A program made the position numbers and the translations under genes. 59,459 nt of DNA from RGDT01 sp964630925 (GTDB lineage: Bacteria > Planctomycetota > Planctomycetia > Gemmatales > Gemmataceae). The first letter of the stretch is position 1; every line of letters begins with the position of its first letter. Of this stretch, positions 49,829-58,080 are shown one piece after another. Where the stretch lies: NCBI GenBank assembly GCA_964630925.1, contig CAZVZK010000060.1, positions 1 through 59,459 on the forward strand, written 5' to 3'. The notes beneath the pieces are model-generated. The model ran no database searches, was not told where the DNA came from, and saw nothing but the letters and a program-made list of their open reading frames with translations.

Positions 49829-51736
49829 TCAGGCATCGAGCACGTCCCACAGCCGCACCGAGCCGCCCGCCCCCGCCGAGACGAGGGTGCGCCCGTCGGG
49901 CGCGAACTCCAGCCAGCGCAGATTCTCCTCCGCCAGCGGGGCGGCCCATTCCGCCCCGCTGGCGAGGTGGAGCAGGCGCGGCCTGTCGTCGGCGTAGGCC
50001 ACCGTGCCGCCGTCGGGTGAGAACGCGACGGGCCACGTCTTGCCGGCCCGCCCGACGCGCTCGGCCTGGGCTGGCGGCGTCCACAGCATCAAGCCGCCCT
50101 CGGTGCCGGCGGCGAGGCGCCCGCCGCGGCCGAACGCCGCGCAGTTCACCGGCCCGGGCAGCCGCCCCGCCTCGCGCAGGCCCGCGCCGTCGAACAGGCG
50201 CAGCGACTTCTGCCACACCACCGCCGCCAACTTCCCCTCGGGGGAGAAGCCGACCCAGCGCGTCTGCTCCTCCAGCTCGCGGCGCTCGGACTCGGCCAGG
50301 CCCGTCCGCCTGTCCCGACGCCAGACGATGACGCCGGCGTAGGCCGCCCCGGCGGCGAGGTGCTGGCCATCGGGCGAGAAGGCGAGGTCGAAGATGGCGG
50401 AAGCCCCCCTGGACGACTCCAGGAGGCCGCCATCCTCCAGGGACCAGAACGAGATGGGGTCGCGCTCGCCGCCCGTCGCCAGGGTGAGCCCGTCCGGCGC
50501 GAAGGCGGCGCAGTAGGCACGCTCGGCGCGGCCCTCCAGCTTCCAGCGCCGCTCGCCCGAGGGCACCCACCAGACGATGACGTGCCGCTCCATGCCCGCC
50601 GTGGCCAGCATCGTGCCGTCGGGCGAGAACCGCGCCGTGCGGATCTCGGCCTCGTGCCCCTTCAAGACCGCCCTTTGCCGCAGGGCGAACGGCCCGGTGC
50701 GTAGGGTCGGGCGGCGAAGGGCCCACAGGCCGGCGGCCCCGAGGGCGGCGGCGCCGACGCCGGCGGCCGCCCACAGCCAACGGCGCCGCGTGGGCGGCGG
50801 GGAGAGCGTCTCCTGCCCGGCGGGGCCCGGCGTCGGCGTCGGCCCCGGGGCGGGGGCGTGGGTGTCGGACGGCGGCGCGGCGAGGAGGGCCTCCAGGTCG
50901 CGGAGCATGGCGCGGGCGTCGGGGTAGCGTCCGCCGCGCTTCTTCGCCAGGGCGCGGGCCGCGACGGCGGCGCAGCCGGCGGGCACGTCGGGGGCGATGG
51001 TGCGCGGGTCGGGCGCCGGGCTGGAGCAGTGGGCGAACATCACCTGCACCGCGCTCTCGGCGCGGAACGGCGGGCGGCCGGTGAGGAGGAAGTAGTAGGC
51101 CGCCCCAAGCGAGTAGAGGTCGCTGCGCCCGTCGGCGCGTTCGGCCTGGCATTGCTCGGGGCTCATGTAATCCGGCGTGCCCATGATCGCGCCGGCGGCG
51201 GTGATCGCCGTCCCCGCCCCGTCGAGGCGTTTGGCGAGGCCGAAGTCGGCGACCTTGGCCGTCCCGTCGGGGGCCAGCATCAAGTTGCCGGGCTTGATGT
51301 CGCGGTGGACCAGGCCGGCGTCGTGGGCGGCGGCCAGGCCGCGGCACACGTCGGCGGCGATGCGCGTGGCCACGCGCCAGCCGGGCGGGCCCTTCCGGAC
51401 GACGAGGTCGTGGACGCTGCCGCCCTCGACCAGCTCCATGACGAGGAAGGTGACGCCGTCCGCCTGCCCGGCGTCGTAGACGTGGACGACGTTGGGGTGG
51501 TTGAGGCGGGCGGCGGCGCGGGCCTCCGCGAGGAACCGTTTGCTGGCCTCGGCGTCGGCGGCGAGGTGCGGGGCGAGGATCTTGACGGCGACGGGGCGGT
51601 GCAGTTTGGAGTCGAACGCCTCGTACACGGCGCCCATGCCGCCGCCGCCCAGACGTGTCCCGACGAGGTACGGCCCGAGGGCGCGGCCCGAGAGCGGGTC
51701 GGGGGCCTGGGCGTTCGGTTGGGGCCGTTCGGCCAT
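49829..51736 (-). CDS. Ser/Thr protein kinase with WD40-like sensor domain
   Basis: The 635-residue membrane kinase has a complete Hanks-type catalytic domain (20-285): LGGGGMGAVYEAF, Lys52 in VAVKIL, HRDIKPGN (Asp146), DFG 164-166 and GTPDYMSPEQ. A Pro-rich linker and one transmembrane helix (WLWAAAGVGAAALGAAGLWA, about 320-340) follow. The C-terminus is a WD40-like propeller of about seven repeats (ARFSPDGTMLATAGMERHVI; AAFAPDGLTLATGG; EFAPDGRTLVSAGAGGSVRL). The propeller would be periplasmic and may sense a ligand. ATG 51736 was preferred over an ATG nine codons upstream, because residues before it lack kinase-family character. It is followed immediately by the sigma factor gene. Confidence 0.94.
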   Translation of the reverse strand: MAERPQPNAQAPDPLSGRALGPYLVGTRLGGGGMGAVYEAFDSKLHRPVAVKILAPHLAADAEASKRFLAEARAAARLNHPNVVHVYDAGQADGVTFLVMELVEGGSVHDLVVRKGPPGWRVATRIAADVCRGLAAAHDAGLVHRDIKPGNLMLAPDGTAKVADFGLAKRLDGAGTAITAAGAIMGTPDYMSPEQCQAERADGRSDLYSLGAAYYFLLTGRPPFRAESAVQVMFAHCSSPAPDPRTIAPDVPAGCAAVAARALAKKRGGRYPDARAMLRDLEALLAAPPSDTHAPAPGPTPTPGPAGQETLSPPPTRRRWLWAAAGVGAAALGAAGLWALRRPTLRTGPFALRQRAVLKGHEAEIRTARFSPDGTMLATAGMERHVIVWWVPSGERRWKLEGRAERAYCAAFAPDGLTLATGGERDPISFWSLEDGGLLESSRGASAIFDLAFSPDGQHLAAGAAYAGVIVWRRDRRTGLAESERRELEEQTRWVGFSPEGKLAAVVWQKSLRLFDGAGLREAGRLPGPVNCAAFGRGGRLAAGTEGGLMLWTPPAQAERVGRAGKTWPVAFSPDGGTVAYADDRPRLLHLASGAEWAAPLAEENLRWLEFAPDGRTLVSAGAGGSVRLWDVLDA

Positions 51737-51926
51737 GCGGACGCTCCGCGGGCGGCAGGGCATGCGGGCATGATACCGGCGGGCGGCCCGGCGCGGTAGC
51801 GGGAACCGTGCGCGTCGAGATGCGGCCCCTCGGCGGCCGGATCGCTACAACAAGAAGCGGCGTCCGGCTGTCGGCGTACGCGCGACGGCAGGGCCGGACG
51901 GGCCACCCACCCGAATGGAGTGAACC

Positions 51927-52193
51927 ATGACCCGGAAGCACAGCACCCCGGCCAAGCCGTTGACCGCCCCCGCCCCCGCGGCGGCCAAGCCGGCGCCCGC
52001 GCCCGCGGCGGCCAAGCCGGCGCAGGCGCCGGCGCAGGTGGTGCGGGAGCGCGTGGCCGACCAGCGCCCGTCGCAGGACGAGATCCGCCTGCGTGCCTAC
52101 CTGGCGTGGGAGGCCGCCGGCCGCCCGTTGTGCGACGGGGTGCAGTTCTGGCTGGAGGCCGAGCGCCAGCTCAGCACGCGCCAGCTCCTGTGA
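51927..52193 (+). CDS. Small DUF2934-like protein
   Basis: The 88-residue protein has an Ala/Pro/Lys-rich, disordered N-terminal half with an imperfect repeat (APAAAKPAPAPAAAKPAQAP). A C-terminal segment follows (QDEIRLRAYLAWEAAGRPLC; VQFWLEAERQL), which fits the DUF2934 signature (I-R-x-R-A-Y-x-x-W-E then W-x-x-A-E-x-x-L). The function is unknown; such proteins are short and often plasmid- or stress-associated. A GGAGTGAACC stretch precedes ATG 51927. Confidence 0.75.
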   Translation: MTRKHSTPAKPLTAPAPAAAKPAPAPAAAKPAQAPAQVVRERVADQRPSQDEIRLRAYLAWEAAGRPLCDGVQFWLEAERQLSTRQLL

Positions 52194-52271
52194 CCGACGG
52201 CCGGGCGCGGCTCGGGAGGGCGAGGCCCCCCGAGCCGACGGCACATGGAGCAGCCCTCCTCTCTCCAACGC

Positions 52272-52288
52272 CGATGATTCAATCATCG
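52272..52288. repeat. Perfect 8-bp palindrome, possible operator
   Basis: CGATGATT-C-AATCATCG is an exact inverted repeat with a one-base centre, about 80 bp downstream of the DUF2934-like gene. The related motif CGATCATCG occurs at about 52383-52391. The 289-bp interval 52194-52482 contains no supported gene, so these could be protein-binding sites; nothing shows which gene would be controlled. Confidence 0.4.
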
Positions 52289-52482
52289 CTCGGCTCGGCC
52301 GGAGCCACGCCCGGTCAGGCCCCCGCCGAGCCGCACGGCACACGGGAGCGCGGCGACCCCGGTCCGTTCAAGTGGATGGTTCGATCATCGTCGCCGATGG
52401 GGGTTTGGGGGACTCTCGCCCCCAGCTCGACAAGGGGCCGTGCCCGCCTCCCCCTCCCGTTGCCGCGCGGCCACCCCGGCAA

Positions 52483-53478
52483 TCACCCCGGCCACGGCAG
52501 CGCCACGCGGAAGCCGTCGAGGTTGCTGCGCGCCTCCGGCTCGCGGTCCAGGCGGATCGCCGACCGGCAGCTCGACCCGATGTAGTAGTACGAGCCGCCA
52601 CGCAGCACCCGCTCCGTCCCGTCCTCAGGCCCCTCGGGGTCGACGGAGGGGCTGCCGGCGTAATACTCCCTGTCGAACCAGTCGTGGCACCACTCCCAGA
52701 CGTTGCCGTGCATGTCGTACAGGCCCCAGGCGTTCGGCGGGTAACTGCCCACCGGCGAGGTGCGCTTCAGGTTCTTGCCGCGCGAGCGCGGCAAGCCGTA
52801 AGGCCGCGTGCCGTCGAAGTTCGCCATCGCCGCGGTCAGCCGCGCCCCCGTTGAGAACGGCAGCCGTGACTCCGCGCGGCAGGCGTACTCCCACTCCGCC
52901 TCTGTCGGCAGGCGGTACACCCGCCCGGCCTCGCGCTCCCCGGGTAGGGACGACAGCCGATGGCAGAAACGCACCGCCTCGAACCACGTCACTCGGTCGA
53001 CGGGCAGCGTGTCGGTGTCCAGGCCAGCCACCTCCTCCGCCCCGCCCCCCGCCGCCGAGAAATGGCTCGTGTGCGTGCCCATGATCTCCCGGAACTGGGC
53101 CTGCGTCACGGGAGCCCGGCCCAGCCAGAAGGGGCGCGTGATTGTCACCGCGTGGCACGGCCCCTCGTCGTCGTACCGGCCATCCTCGTCCTCCGGCGAG
53201 CCCATCAGGAACGTCCCCCCCGGGATCAACGCCAGCTCCATCCCGATGGAGTTCACCAGCACCGGCACGCAAGGCCGCACCCCCGCGGCGAGCAGATCCG
53301 CCTGCCGGCGCACCAGCCGCGCGTGCGCGCGCTCCCCGGAGCCCTCCGCCAGCTGGAGGCGCAGACGCAGCAGCTCGGCGCGCGGGTCGCCCTTGTCCTC
53401 CAGCCAGTCACCGAGGACCGCCCAGTTGACCGGATCGCCGGGGGCGTCGTGGATGGCCCGCAGCAGGGCAGGCTCCAT
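52483..53478 (-). CDS. TIGR02996 domain fused to formylglycine-generating-enzyme-like domain
   Basis: The 331-residue protein begins with a TIGR02996 module (ALLRAIHDAPGDPVNWAVLG; DWLEDKGDPRAELLRLRLQL), a Gemmataceae marker. An FGE/SUMF1 C-type-lectin-like domain follows from about residue 80 (GMELALIPGGTFLMGSPEDE; LPTEAEWEYACRAESRLPFS; WGLYDMHGNVWEWCHDWFDR; RVLRGGSYYYIGSSCRSAIR). The second catalytic-type Cys is kept (SSCRSA), but the first position reads Tyr, so formylglycine formation is doubtful; many such proteins bind ligands or partner with kinases. ATG 53478 was chosen over a TTG three codons upstream. Confidence 0.9.
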   Translation of the reverse strand: MEPALLRAIHDAPGDPVNWAVLGDWLEDKGDPRAELLRLRLQLAEGSGERAHARLVRRQADLLAAGVRPCVPVLVNSIGMELALIPGGTFLMGSPEDEDGRYDDEGPCHAVTITRPFWLGRAPVTQAQFREIMGTHTSHFSAAGGGAEEVAGLDTDTLPVDRVTWFEAVRFCHRLSSLPGEREAGRVYRLPTEAEWEYACRAESRLPFSTGARLTAAMANFDGTRPYGLPRSRGKNLKRTSPVGSYPPNAWGLYDMHGNVWEWCHDWFDREYYAGSPSVDPEGPEDGTERVLRGGSYYYIGSSCRSAIRLDREPEARSNLDGFRVALPWPG

Positions 53479-53499
53479 GTCCGTCAACGGAGAAACCCC

Positions 53500-54177
53500 T
53501 CACCGGGCCGCCTTGAGCTTGTCCTTCACGTCGGCGAGGACCGCGTCGAGCGCCGCATCCTCCTCCTTCTCCAACTTGTCACGGCTCAGGTCGTGGACCG
53601 CCTCCACCTTCAGCCGGCGATACAGGATCACATTCGCCGCCGCCTTCGTGTCGAGCTTCCACTTCGCCAGGTCCGCGGGCGCGGCGAGGGTGAGCACCAC
53701 GCCCTTCAGCTTCAGATCCTCCGCCAGCTTCGTCAGCTTCTCGGCCAGCTCGGCGCGGCGCTCGTCCTGGGTGACCACGTTCACCAGCCCGTCGAAGTGG
53801 CACACGACGAAGGCCCGCAGCCTCGCGCCCGAGTTGCGGCCGATGGCGGCGTCGAGCTTCTTGAGCAGGGACTTCACGCCCGCCGCCTCGTCGGCGTCGC
53901 GCAGGACCAGCAGCACGACCGGGTCCATGTCGTATTCGGTCACCAGGCAGTGGAACTTGCCCTTGGTGTCGGGCCGAGGCGTCTTCTCGCCCTTGCCCTT
54001 CTCATCGGGCTCGGCCATCGGGACGATGCGGGCGGTGACGTTGAACGGGTTGAAGGTGCCGGGCACGTTCTTGCCCACGGCGGCGCCCTCGCCCTTGTCG
54101 TCCTTGTCCTTGTCCTGGGCGGTGGCCGCGCAGGCGAGGAGGCCGACGAGGAGGGCGGTGAGGGTGGTTCGGCGCAT
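53500..54177 (-). CDS. Secreted protein of unknown function
   Basis: The 225-residue protein has a signal peptide (RRTTLTALLVGLLACAATAQ), a Lys/Asp-rich stretch just after cleavage (DKDKDDKGEG), and an alpha/beta body (CLVTEYDMDPVVLLVLRDAD; ARLRAFVVCHFDGLVNVVTQ; GVVLTLAAPADLAKWKLDTK) that could be a thioredoxin-like fold without a CxxC pair. It ends in a Lys/Asp-rich helix. ATG 54177 gives the leader directly. The FGE-like gene starts 21 bp downstream on the same strand, so they may share a transcript. Confidence 0.8.
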   Translation of the reverse strand: MRRTTLTALLVGLLACAATAQDKDKDDKGEGAAVGKNVPGTFNPFNVTARIVPMAEPDEKGKGEKTPRPDTKGKFHCLVTEYDMDPVVLLVLRDADEAAGVKSLLKKLDAAIGRNSGARLRAFVVCHFDGLVNVVTQDERRAELAEKLTKLAEDLKLKGVVLTLAAPADLAKWKLDTKAAANVILYRRLKVEAVHDLSRDKLEKEEDAALDAVLADVKDKLKAAR

Positions 54178-54247
54178 GAGGGCCTCCCGCTGGGCACGAA
54201 GTGACATCCACCCTCCAGCATGAACGGCGGGAGGGCGGATGTCAAGC

Positions 54248-54383
54248 AGTAGCTGACAGCCAGCAACAGCCTGCGAACAGCCAGCAACAGCCAGCTAATA
54301 CAGCAAGTACAGCCGGCCACCCTCGCTCCGGGATCGCCGGCTGTTGGCTGGCTGCTGCTGGCTGTTGCTGGCTGTCAGCTACT
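54248..54383. repeat. Perfect 23-bp inverted repeat with nested CAGCCAGCAACAG copies
   Basis: The arms AGTAGCTGACAGCCAGCAAC plus AGC (54248-54270) and its exact reverse complement (54361-54383) enclose 90 bp. That interval holds further copies of CAGCCAGCAACAGC and GGCTGTTGGCTGGCTGCTGC. The right arm contains the stop codon of the Cys-rich gene (54379-54381). It separates two minus-strand genes and could fold into a long stem that ends transcription, or be a small repetitive element. Confidence 0.75.
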
Positions 54384-54867
54384 TCTTTGCCTTCGTCACC
54401 GTCTGCGTCGTGCCGCAGCAGACGGGGGTGCCGTTGAGGACGAGGCAGCAGGTGCAGCCGCCCTCGCACAGGCTGGCGAGGCAGGCGCAGCACGACTGGA
54501 TCATCTCGCAGCACTTGGTGTCGCCCGAGGTGCAGGTGACGCAGCAGCCCGTCTCGGTCACCTCGCAGCGGGTCAGGCCCATCATGAAGTTGATCGTGCA
54601 GACCGTGACCCCGTTGAGGGTGCAGACGCAGGAGGCCATCCCGCCCATCAGCGACTGGCACAGGTTCTGCAACATGCTGCGGGCCATCGGGTCGTCGGCG
54701 CAGCAGGTCAGCTTCATCCCGCCCTGGACCTTCTCGAGCTGGAAGGTGCAGCGCGGCACCATCAGGTAGTTGGGGCCGGCGGCCATCGGGGCGTGCGCCC
54801 CGCCCGTCATGCCCATCGGGTTGAGGCTGTTCACGGCGGTCCGGTCCATCATCATCGTGCTGGTCAT
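54379..54867 (-). CDS. Cysteine-rich cytoplasmic protein
   Basis: The 162-residue protein contains 22 cysteines, many paired (LTCCADD, ETGCCVTCTSGDTKCCEM, QSCCACLASLCEGGCTCCLV), and no signal peptide. Two halves look related (CVCTLNGVTVC and CCLVLNGTPVC). It starts at ATG 54867 behind GGGAGG. The cysteine density suggests metal binding (metallothionein-like or iron-sulfur) rather than disulfides, since it lacks an export signal, but no known family was recognised. Its stop codon lies in the 23-bp inverted repeat. Confidence 0.8.
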   Translation of the reverse strand: MTSTMMMDRTAVNSLNPMGMTGGAHAPMAAGPNYLMVPRCTFQLEKVQGGMKLTCCADDPMARSMLQNLCQSLMGGMASCVCTLNGVTVCTINFMMGLTRCEVTETGCCVTCTSGDTKCCEMIQSCCACLASLCEGGCTCCLVLNGTPVCCGTTQTVTKAKK

Positions 54868-55068
54868 TCCTCGACCTCCCGTCCTGGATGTCCTTGCCCC
54901 GTCTCTCCGGGGCGGGGTCATCATAGGGGCCGGGGGCGCCGATTGCAACGATTTTACGCCCGCCCCGCCGTCCACCCCGCCACCCCTGCCTCCCCAAAGG
55001 AGGATGCCGCCGGCCCCGCCGGCCGATCCAGGGTGGGAGAGAAACACACCGCCGAACGAGGAGACGCC

Positions 55069-55275
55069 ATGCCGCGACGTGCGAATCGCCTGCCCGCCCC
55101 GGCCGTGCCCCCGCCCGCCGCCGACGCCTTCGTGGCGGTGCCCTTCTCGATCCTGCCGCCCATGTCGCCCGAGCAGGCCCAGACCGTGCGCGACCTGTAC
55201 GAGCTGGCCCTGGCCGAGGCCCGTGCCGTCGTCGCCCCGCCCATCACCGAGCGCGGCCTGGGGGGCCTGAACTGA
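55069..55275 (+). CDS. Small hypothetical protein, planctomycete-type
   Basis: The 68-residue frame begins MPRRANRLPAPAVPPPAADA and continues with FVAVPFSILPPMSPEQAQTV and RDLYELALAEARAVVAPP. A Pro/Ala-rich head is followed by one helix. GAGGAGACGCC gives a good ribosome-binding site for ATG 55069. No domain is recognised. It lies 121 bp upstream of the oxoamine synthase gene on the same strand; a functional link is possible but unsupported. Confidence 0.65.
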   Translation: MPRRANRLPAPAVPPPAADAFVAVPFSILPPMSPEQAQTVRDLYELALAEARAVVAPPITERGLGGLN

Positions 55276-55396
55276 ATGGACGAACCGTTCGCGGTTGACA
55301 CCGCCGCCCGAGCTGTGGTTTCATGCCTGGATTGCGGCGGGCGGCCCGCGCCCCGAGCATTCGTCCAGTGCCGGTCCCGGGATGGAATCTAGGGCC

Positions 55397-56650
55397 ATGA
55401 GCATCAGTCCCATGGAACAGCTCGTGCGCGGGATGCGCCAGAGCGGGCTCATCCGCTTCATGGAGCACTTCGCCGAGGCGTTCCCCGACGCCCACCTCAA
55501 GGACCTCGTCGTCGATGAGGTCCTCCCCGGCCGCCGTATCGTCGTCGCCGGCCGCACGGTCGTCAACTTCGGGTCGGACAGCTTTCTCGGCCTCGACCAG
55601 GACCGCCGCGTCATCGACGCCGTCCACCGCGGCCTGGAGCGTTGGGGCACCCACAACGGGGCGTCCCGCGCCTTCTCCAGCGTGCGCAGCAACGACGACG
55701 CCGAGCGCCGCCTCGCCGAGTGGCTCGGCACCGAGGAGTGCGTCATCTACCCGTCCGTCTCCCTCGCCAACATGGGCGCCATCCCCGGCCTGGTCGGCAA
55801 GCAGGACCTCCTCGTCATCGATGAGCAGGCCCACAATAGCATCCAGGAGGGGGCCAAGATCGCCAGGGCCAACGGCACGCGTGTCGTGACCTTCGGGCAC
55901 TGCGACCCCGCCGCCCTGGCGCACGCCCTCGACGGGGCAGGCGACTACCGCACCGCCGTCGTCGCCCTCGATGGCGTGTACAGCATGAGCGGCGAGCTGC
56001 CGCCCCTGGCCGAGCTGGACCGCGTCGCCCGCCCGCGCCGCGCCGTCCTGTACGTCGATGACGCCCACGCCTCCGGCGTGATCGGCCCCCGGGGCCGCGG
56101 CACCGTGCTGGAGGCGCTGGGCACCTACGACAACGCCCTGGTGGTCGGCTCGCTGTCCAAGGGCTTCTCCTGCGCCGGAGGCTTCATCGGCTGCTCCCAC
56201 CAGATGAAGATGCTTCTCAAGATGCGCTCGAACACCTACATCTTCGGCGGGCCCGTCGTCCCGGCCTACCTCGACGCCATCGTCACGGTCTGCGACATCC
56301 TGACGTCGGGCGAGTACGACCTGCTATCGGCCCGCCTGCACGGCAACCTGGCACGCCTGCGCGACGGGCTGCTGGCGATGGGCCTGATGGTCCAGGGCGG
56401 GAGGACGCCGATCCTGAGCGTGGAGGCCGGCGCCGAGGAGGAAACCCTCCGGGCCGGGCGGATGCTGTTCGAACGCGGCTTCTACGTCCAGTCGGTGATC
56501 TTCCCCGCCGTGCCGTACCACGCCGGCGTCCTGCGCATCCAGGTGAACGCCAACCACGACACGGCGGCCATCGACGGCCTCATCGAGGCGATGCGCGGCG
56601 TGCAGGCCGCCGGCCACCTCCCCCGTCCGGGGGCGCGAATGGCGGCGTGA
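55397..56650 (+). CDS. Alpha-oxoamine synthase (SPT/KBL/BioF-like, PLP-dependent)
   Basis: The 417-residue enzyme is a fold-type I PLP protein of the family that condenses an amino acid with an acyl thioester. Key features are VVNFGSDSFLGLDQDRRVID (N-terminal signature), NGASRAFSSVRSNDDAERRL, DEQAHNSIQEGAKI (cofactor-stacking His), VDDAHASGVIGPRGRG (Asp222/His224) and the PLP lysine Lys255 in GSLSKGFSCAGGF. The GT/SxR region differs from BioF and KBL, so the amino acid substrate may be serine, as in serine palmitoyltransferase. ATG 55397 was chosen; ATG 55382 is an alternative. A dedicated-looking acyl carrier protein faces it at 56815-57081, suggesting use of acyl-ACP. Confidence 0.88.
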   Translation: MSISPMEQLVRGMRQSGLIRFMEHFAEAFPDAHLKDLVVDEVLPGRRIVVAGRTVVNFGSDSFLGLDQDRRVIDAVHRGLERWGTHNGASRAFSSVRSNDDAERRLAEWLGTEECVIYPSVSLANMGAIPGLVGKQDLLVIDEQAHNSIQEGAKIARANGTRVVTFGHCDPAALAHALDGAGDYRTAVVALDGVYSMSGELPPLAELDRVARPRRAVLYVDDAHASGVIGPRGRGTVLEALGTYDNALVVGSLSKGFSCAGGFIGCSHQMKMLLKMRSNTYIFGGPVVPAYLDAIVTVCDILTSGEYDLLSARLHGNLARLRDGLLAMGLMVQGGRTPILSVEAGAEEETLRAGRMLFERGFYVQSVIFPAVPYHAGVLRIQVNANHDTAAIDGLIEAMRGVQAAGHLPRPGARMAA

Positions 56651-56661
56651 GAGGGGGGGGA

Positions 56662-56797
56662 AGAGCTGTCCACGGATCAAACGGATAACAGCCAAGACAA
56701 GCAAGGAGGCAGGCAGGAGGCATTGGGCCACCTGTCTGCCTCCTTGCTTGTTGCTTTGTTCTGATCCGTGTGATCCGTGTGATCCGTGGACAGTTCT
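56662..56797. terminator. Double-stem inverted repeat between convergent genes
   Basis: The inner arms ACAAGCAAGGAGGCAGGCAG plus G (56697-56717) and its complement (56731-56751, one mismatch) form a 21-bp stem with a 13-base loop. The outer arms CTGTCCACGGATCA-type (56662-56687) and its complement (56772-56797) pair as well. The right outer arm contains three direct copies of TGATCCGTG. Lying between the oxoamine synthase and acyl carrier protein genes, it probably terminates transcription from both sides. Confidence 0.7.
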
Positions 56798-56814
56798 ACT
56801 TCTGGCCTCGGCGG

Positions 56815-57081
56815 CTACGCGGCCTTCGTCTGCGGCGCGTTGACCTTGTGCTCCAGGAGGCCGAGGAGGTCGCCGACGGTCACGACCGTCATCAGCTCCT
56901 CGTGGGTGAGGCGGATGTGGAAATGGCGTTCGACCTGGGAGACGACGCTGACCACGTCCACGGAATCCAGTCCGAGGCCCTCGCGGATCTTGTCCTCGTC
57001 CGATATGTCCCGGTACGTCTCGCCGGTGTCGGCCTCGAGCAGCTCGATCATCGTCTGCCGGATGGCGGCTCGGTCGGTCAT
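56815..57081 (-). CDS. Acyl carrier protein
   Basis: The 88-residue four-helix protein has the phosphopantetheine site Ser40 in GLGLDSVDVVSVVSQVE (usual DSL replaced by DSV), an acidic helix II region and the C-terminal helix MTVVTVGDLLGLLEHKV. It carries acyl chains as thioesters in the cytoplasm. It is not next to fatty-acid synthesis genes, so it is likely a specialised carrier rather than the housekeeping AcpP; the convergent oxoamine synthase is the obvious candidate partner. ATG 57081 follows a GGGAGTAGCA stretch. Confidence 0.9.
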   Translation of the reverse strand: MTDRAAIRQTMIELLEADTGETYRDISDEDKIREGLGLDSVDVVSVVSQVERHFHIRLTHEELMTVVTVGDLLGLLEHKVNAPQTKAA

Positions 57082-57229
57082 TGCTACTCCCTGTGTACCG
57101 GGGGATGGAGAGGTTGAGTGACAGGTTACCCTGGGGCCCGCACGGCGTGCAAGGCCGACACGCGCCCGCCCCTGTCGGCGTCCCCTCTGACATCGGCCCG
57201 TCGGCGGCCTTGGGCCCACACAATCCGCA

Positions 57230-57892
57230 TCACCGGCGCACCCGGACCAGCACCATGACCGTCTTGTGTCCGGACTCCGACCATTCCTGCCGGACGAGGC
57301 GCTCATGCCCGTCGTACCACAGCTCGGCGGACACCTTGCCGCTGAGCCGGTAGCGGTTGAGCGTGACCTCCTGCCCGGCCACACGCATCTTCTCCGTGGC
57401 GACATACTGCAGTTTGGCGGTCAGCTCCTTGCCGGAGTCGGCGTCGAGGATCATCAGCTCACCGTCGCGCAGCTTGGGGTCGGGCAGGCTCCAGTAGGTG
57501 CTGGCCCACGCCTCCAGCTTCATCGTCCGCTCGGTGCCGTTGGCCCTCACGGCGAGGCCGCCCGGCCCGGCGGCGGCGGAGACGCTCATCCGCTTGGAGT
57601 TCTCCTCGGAGGTGGAGTCGAGGCGCGTCAGACGGCGGTCCTTCCACTCCTCCACGCCGCGGAAGCTGAACCTGTGGGTGAGCAGGCCGAAGGTGACCTT
57701 GACATCCGTGTAGGTGCGGACGGAGACGACGCCGGTGTCGTGCTTCTGGATGGTCATGTGGACCTCGCCGGCCGCCTTGCCGCCCACGAGGACCGCGAAG
57801 TCGCGGGTCTCGATCTCGCCGGCCGGGGCCGCGCTCAAGGGCCAGGCCAGGACGACGGCCAGCAGGCACAGGCCACCCCTAGGGACGCTCAT
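57230..57892 (-). CDS. Secreted DUF6134-like protein
   Basis: The 220-residue protein has a signal peptide (GGLCLLAVVLAWPLSAAPAG) and an extended beta-rich body beginning IETRDFAVLVGGKAAGEVHM, with regularly spaced strands (VRTYTDVKVTFGLLTHRFSF; ELTAKLQYVATEKMRVAGQE; SAELWYDGHERLVRQEW). This matches the DUF6134 family, long beta-sheet proteins of lipoprotein-localisation-like shape with unknown function. ATG 57892 gives the leader. It lies 148 bp upstream of the acyl carrier protein gene on the same strand, which raises the possibility that it handles a lipid exported from that pathway. Confidence 0.8.
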   Translation of the reverse strand: MSVPRGGLCLLAVVLAWPLSAAPAGEIETRDFAVLVGGKAAGEVHMTIQKHDTGVVSVRTYTDVKVTFGLLTHRFSFRGVEEWKDRRLTRLDSTSEENSKRMSVSAAAGPGGLAVRANGTERTMKLEAWASTYWSLPDPKLRDGELMILDADSGKELTAKLQYVATEKMRVAGQEVTLNRYRLSGKVSAELWYDGHERLVRQEWSESGHKTVMVLVRVRR

Positions 57893-58080
57893 CGCTCCGT
57901 ACTCCCGTGGTGGCATGACGACGTGCGCCGAGGGGCCACCGACCCAGGGCCGTGGCACGGCATATAGCCGCGCCGGCCCGCCGGGGCAAGGCCGGCCGCA
58001 CTCGCGTTGCTCCGGGCCGGTGAACTGGTGTATGCTACACCCCTTCCGACTTGGTACACTACCGGGAGGAGGGCACCGGC

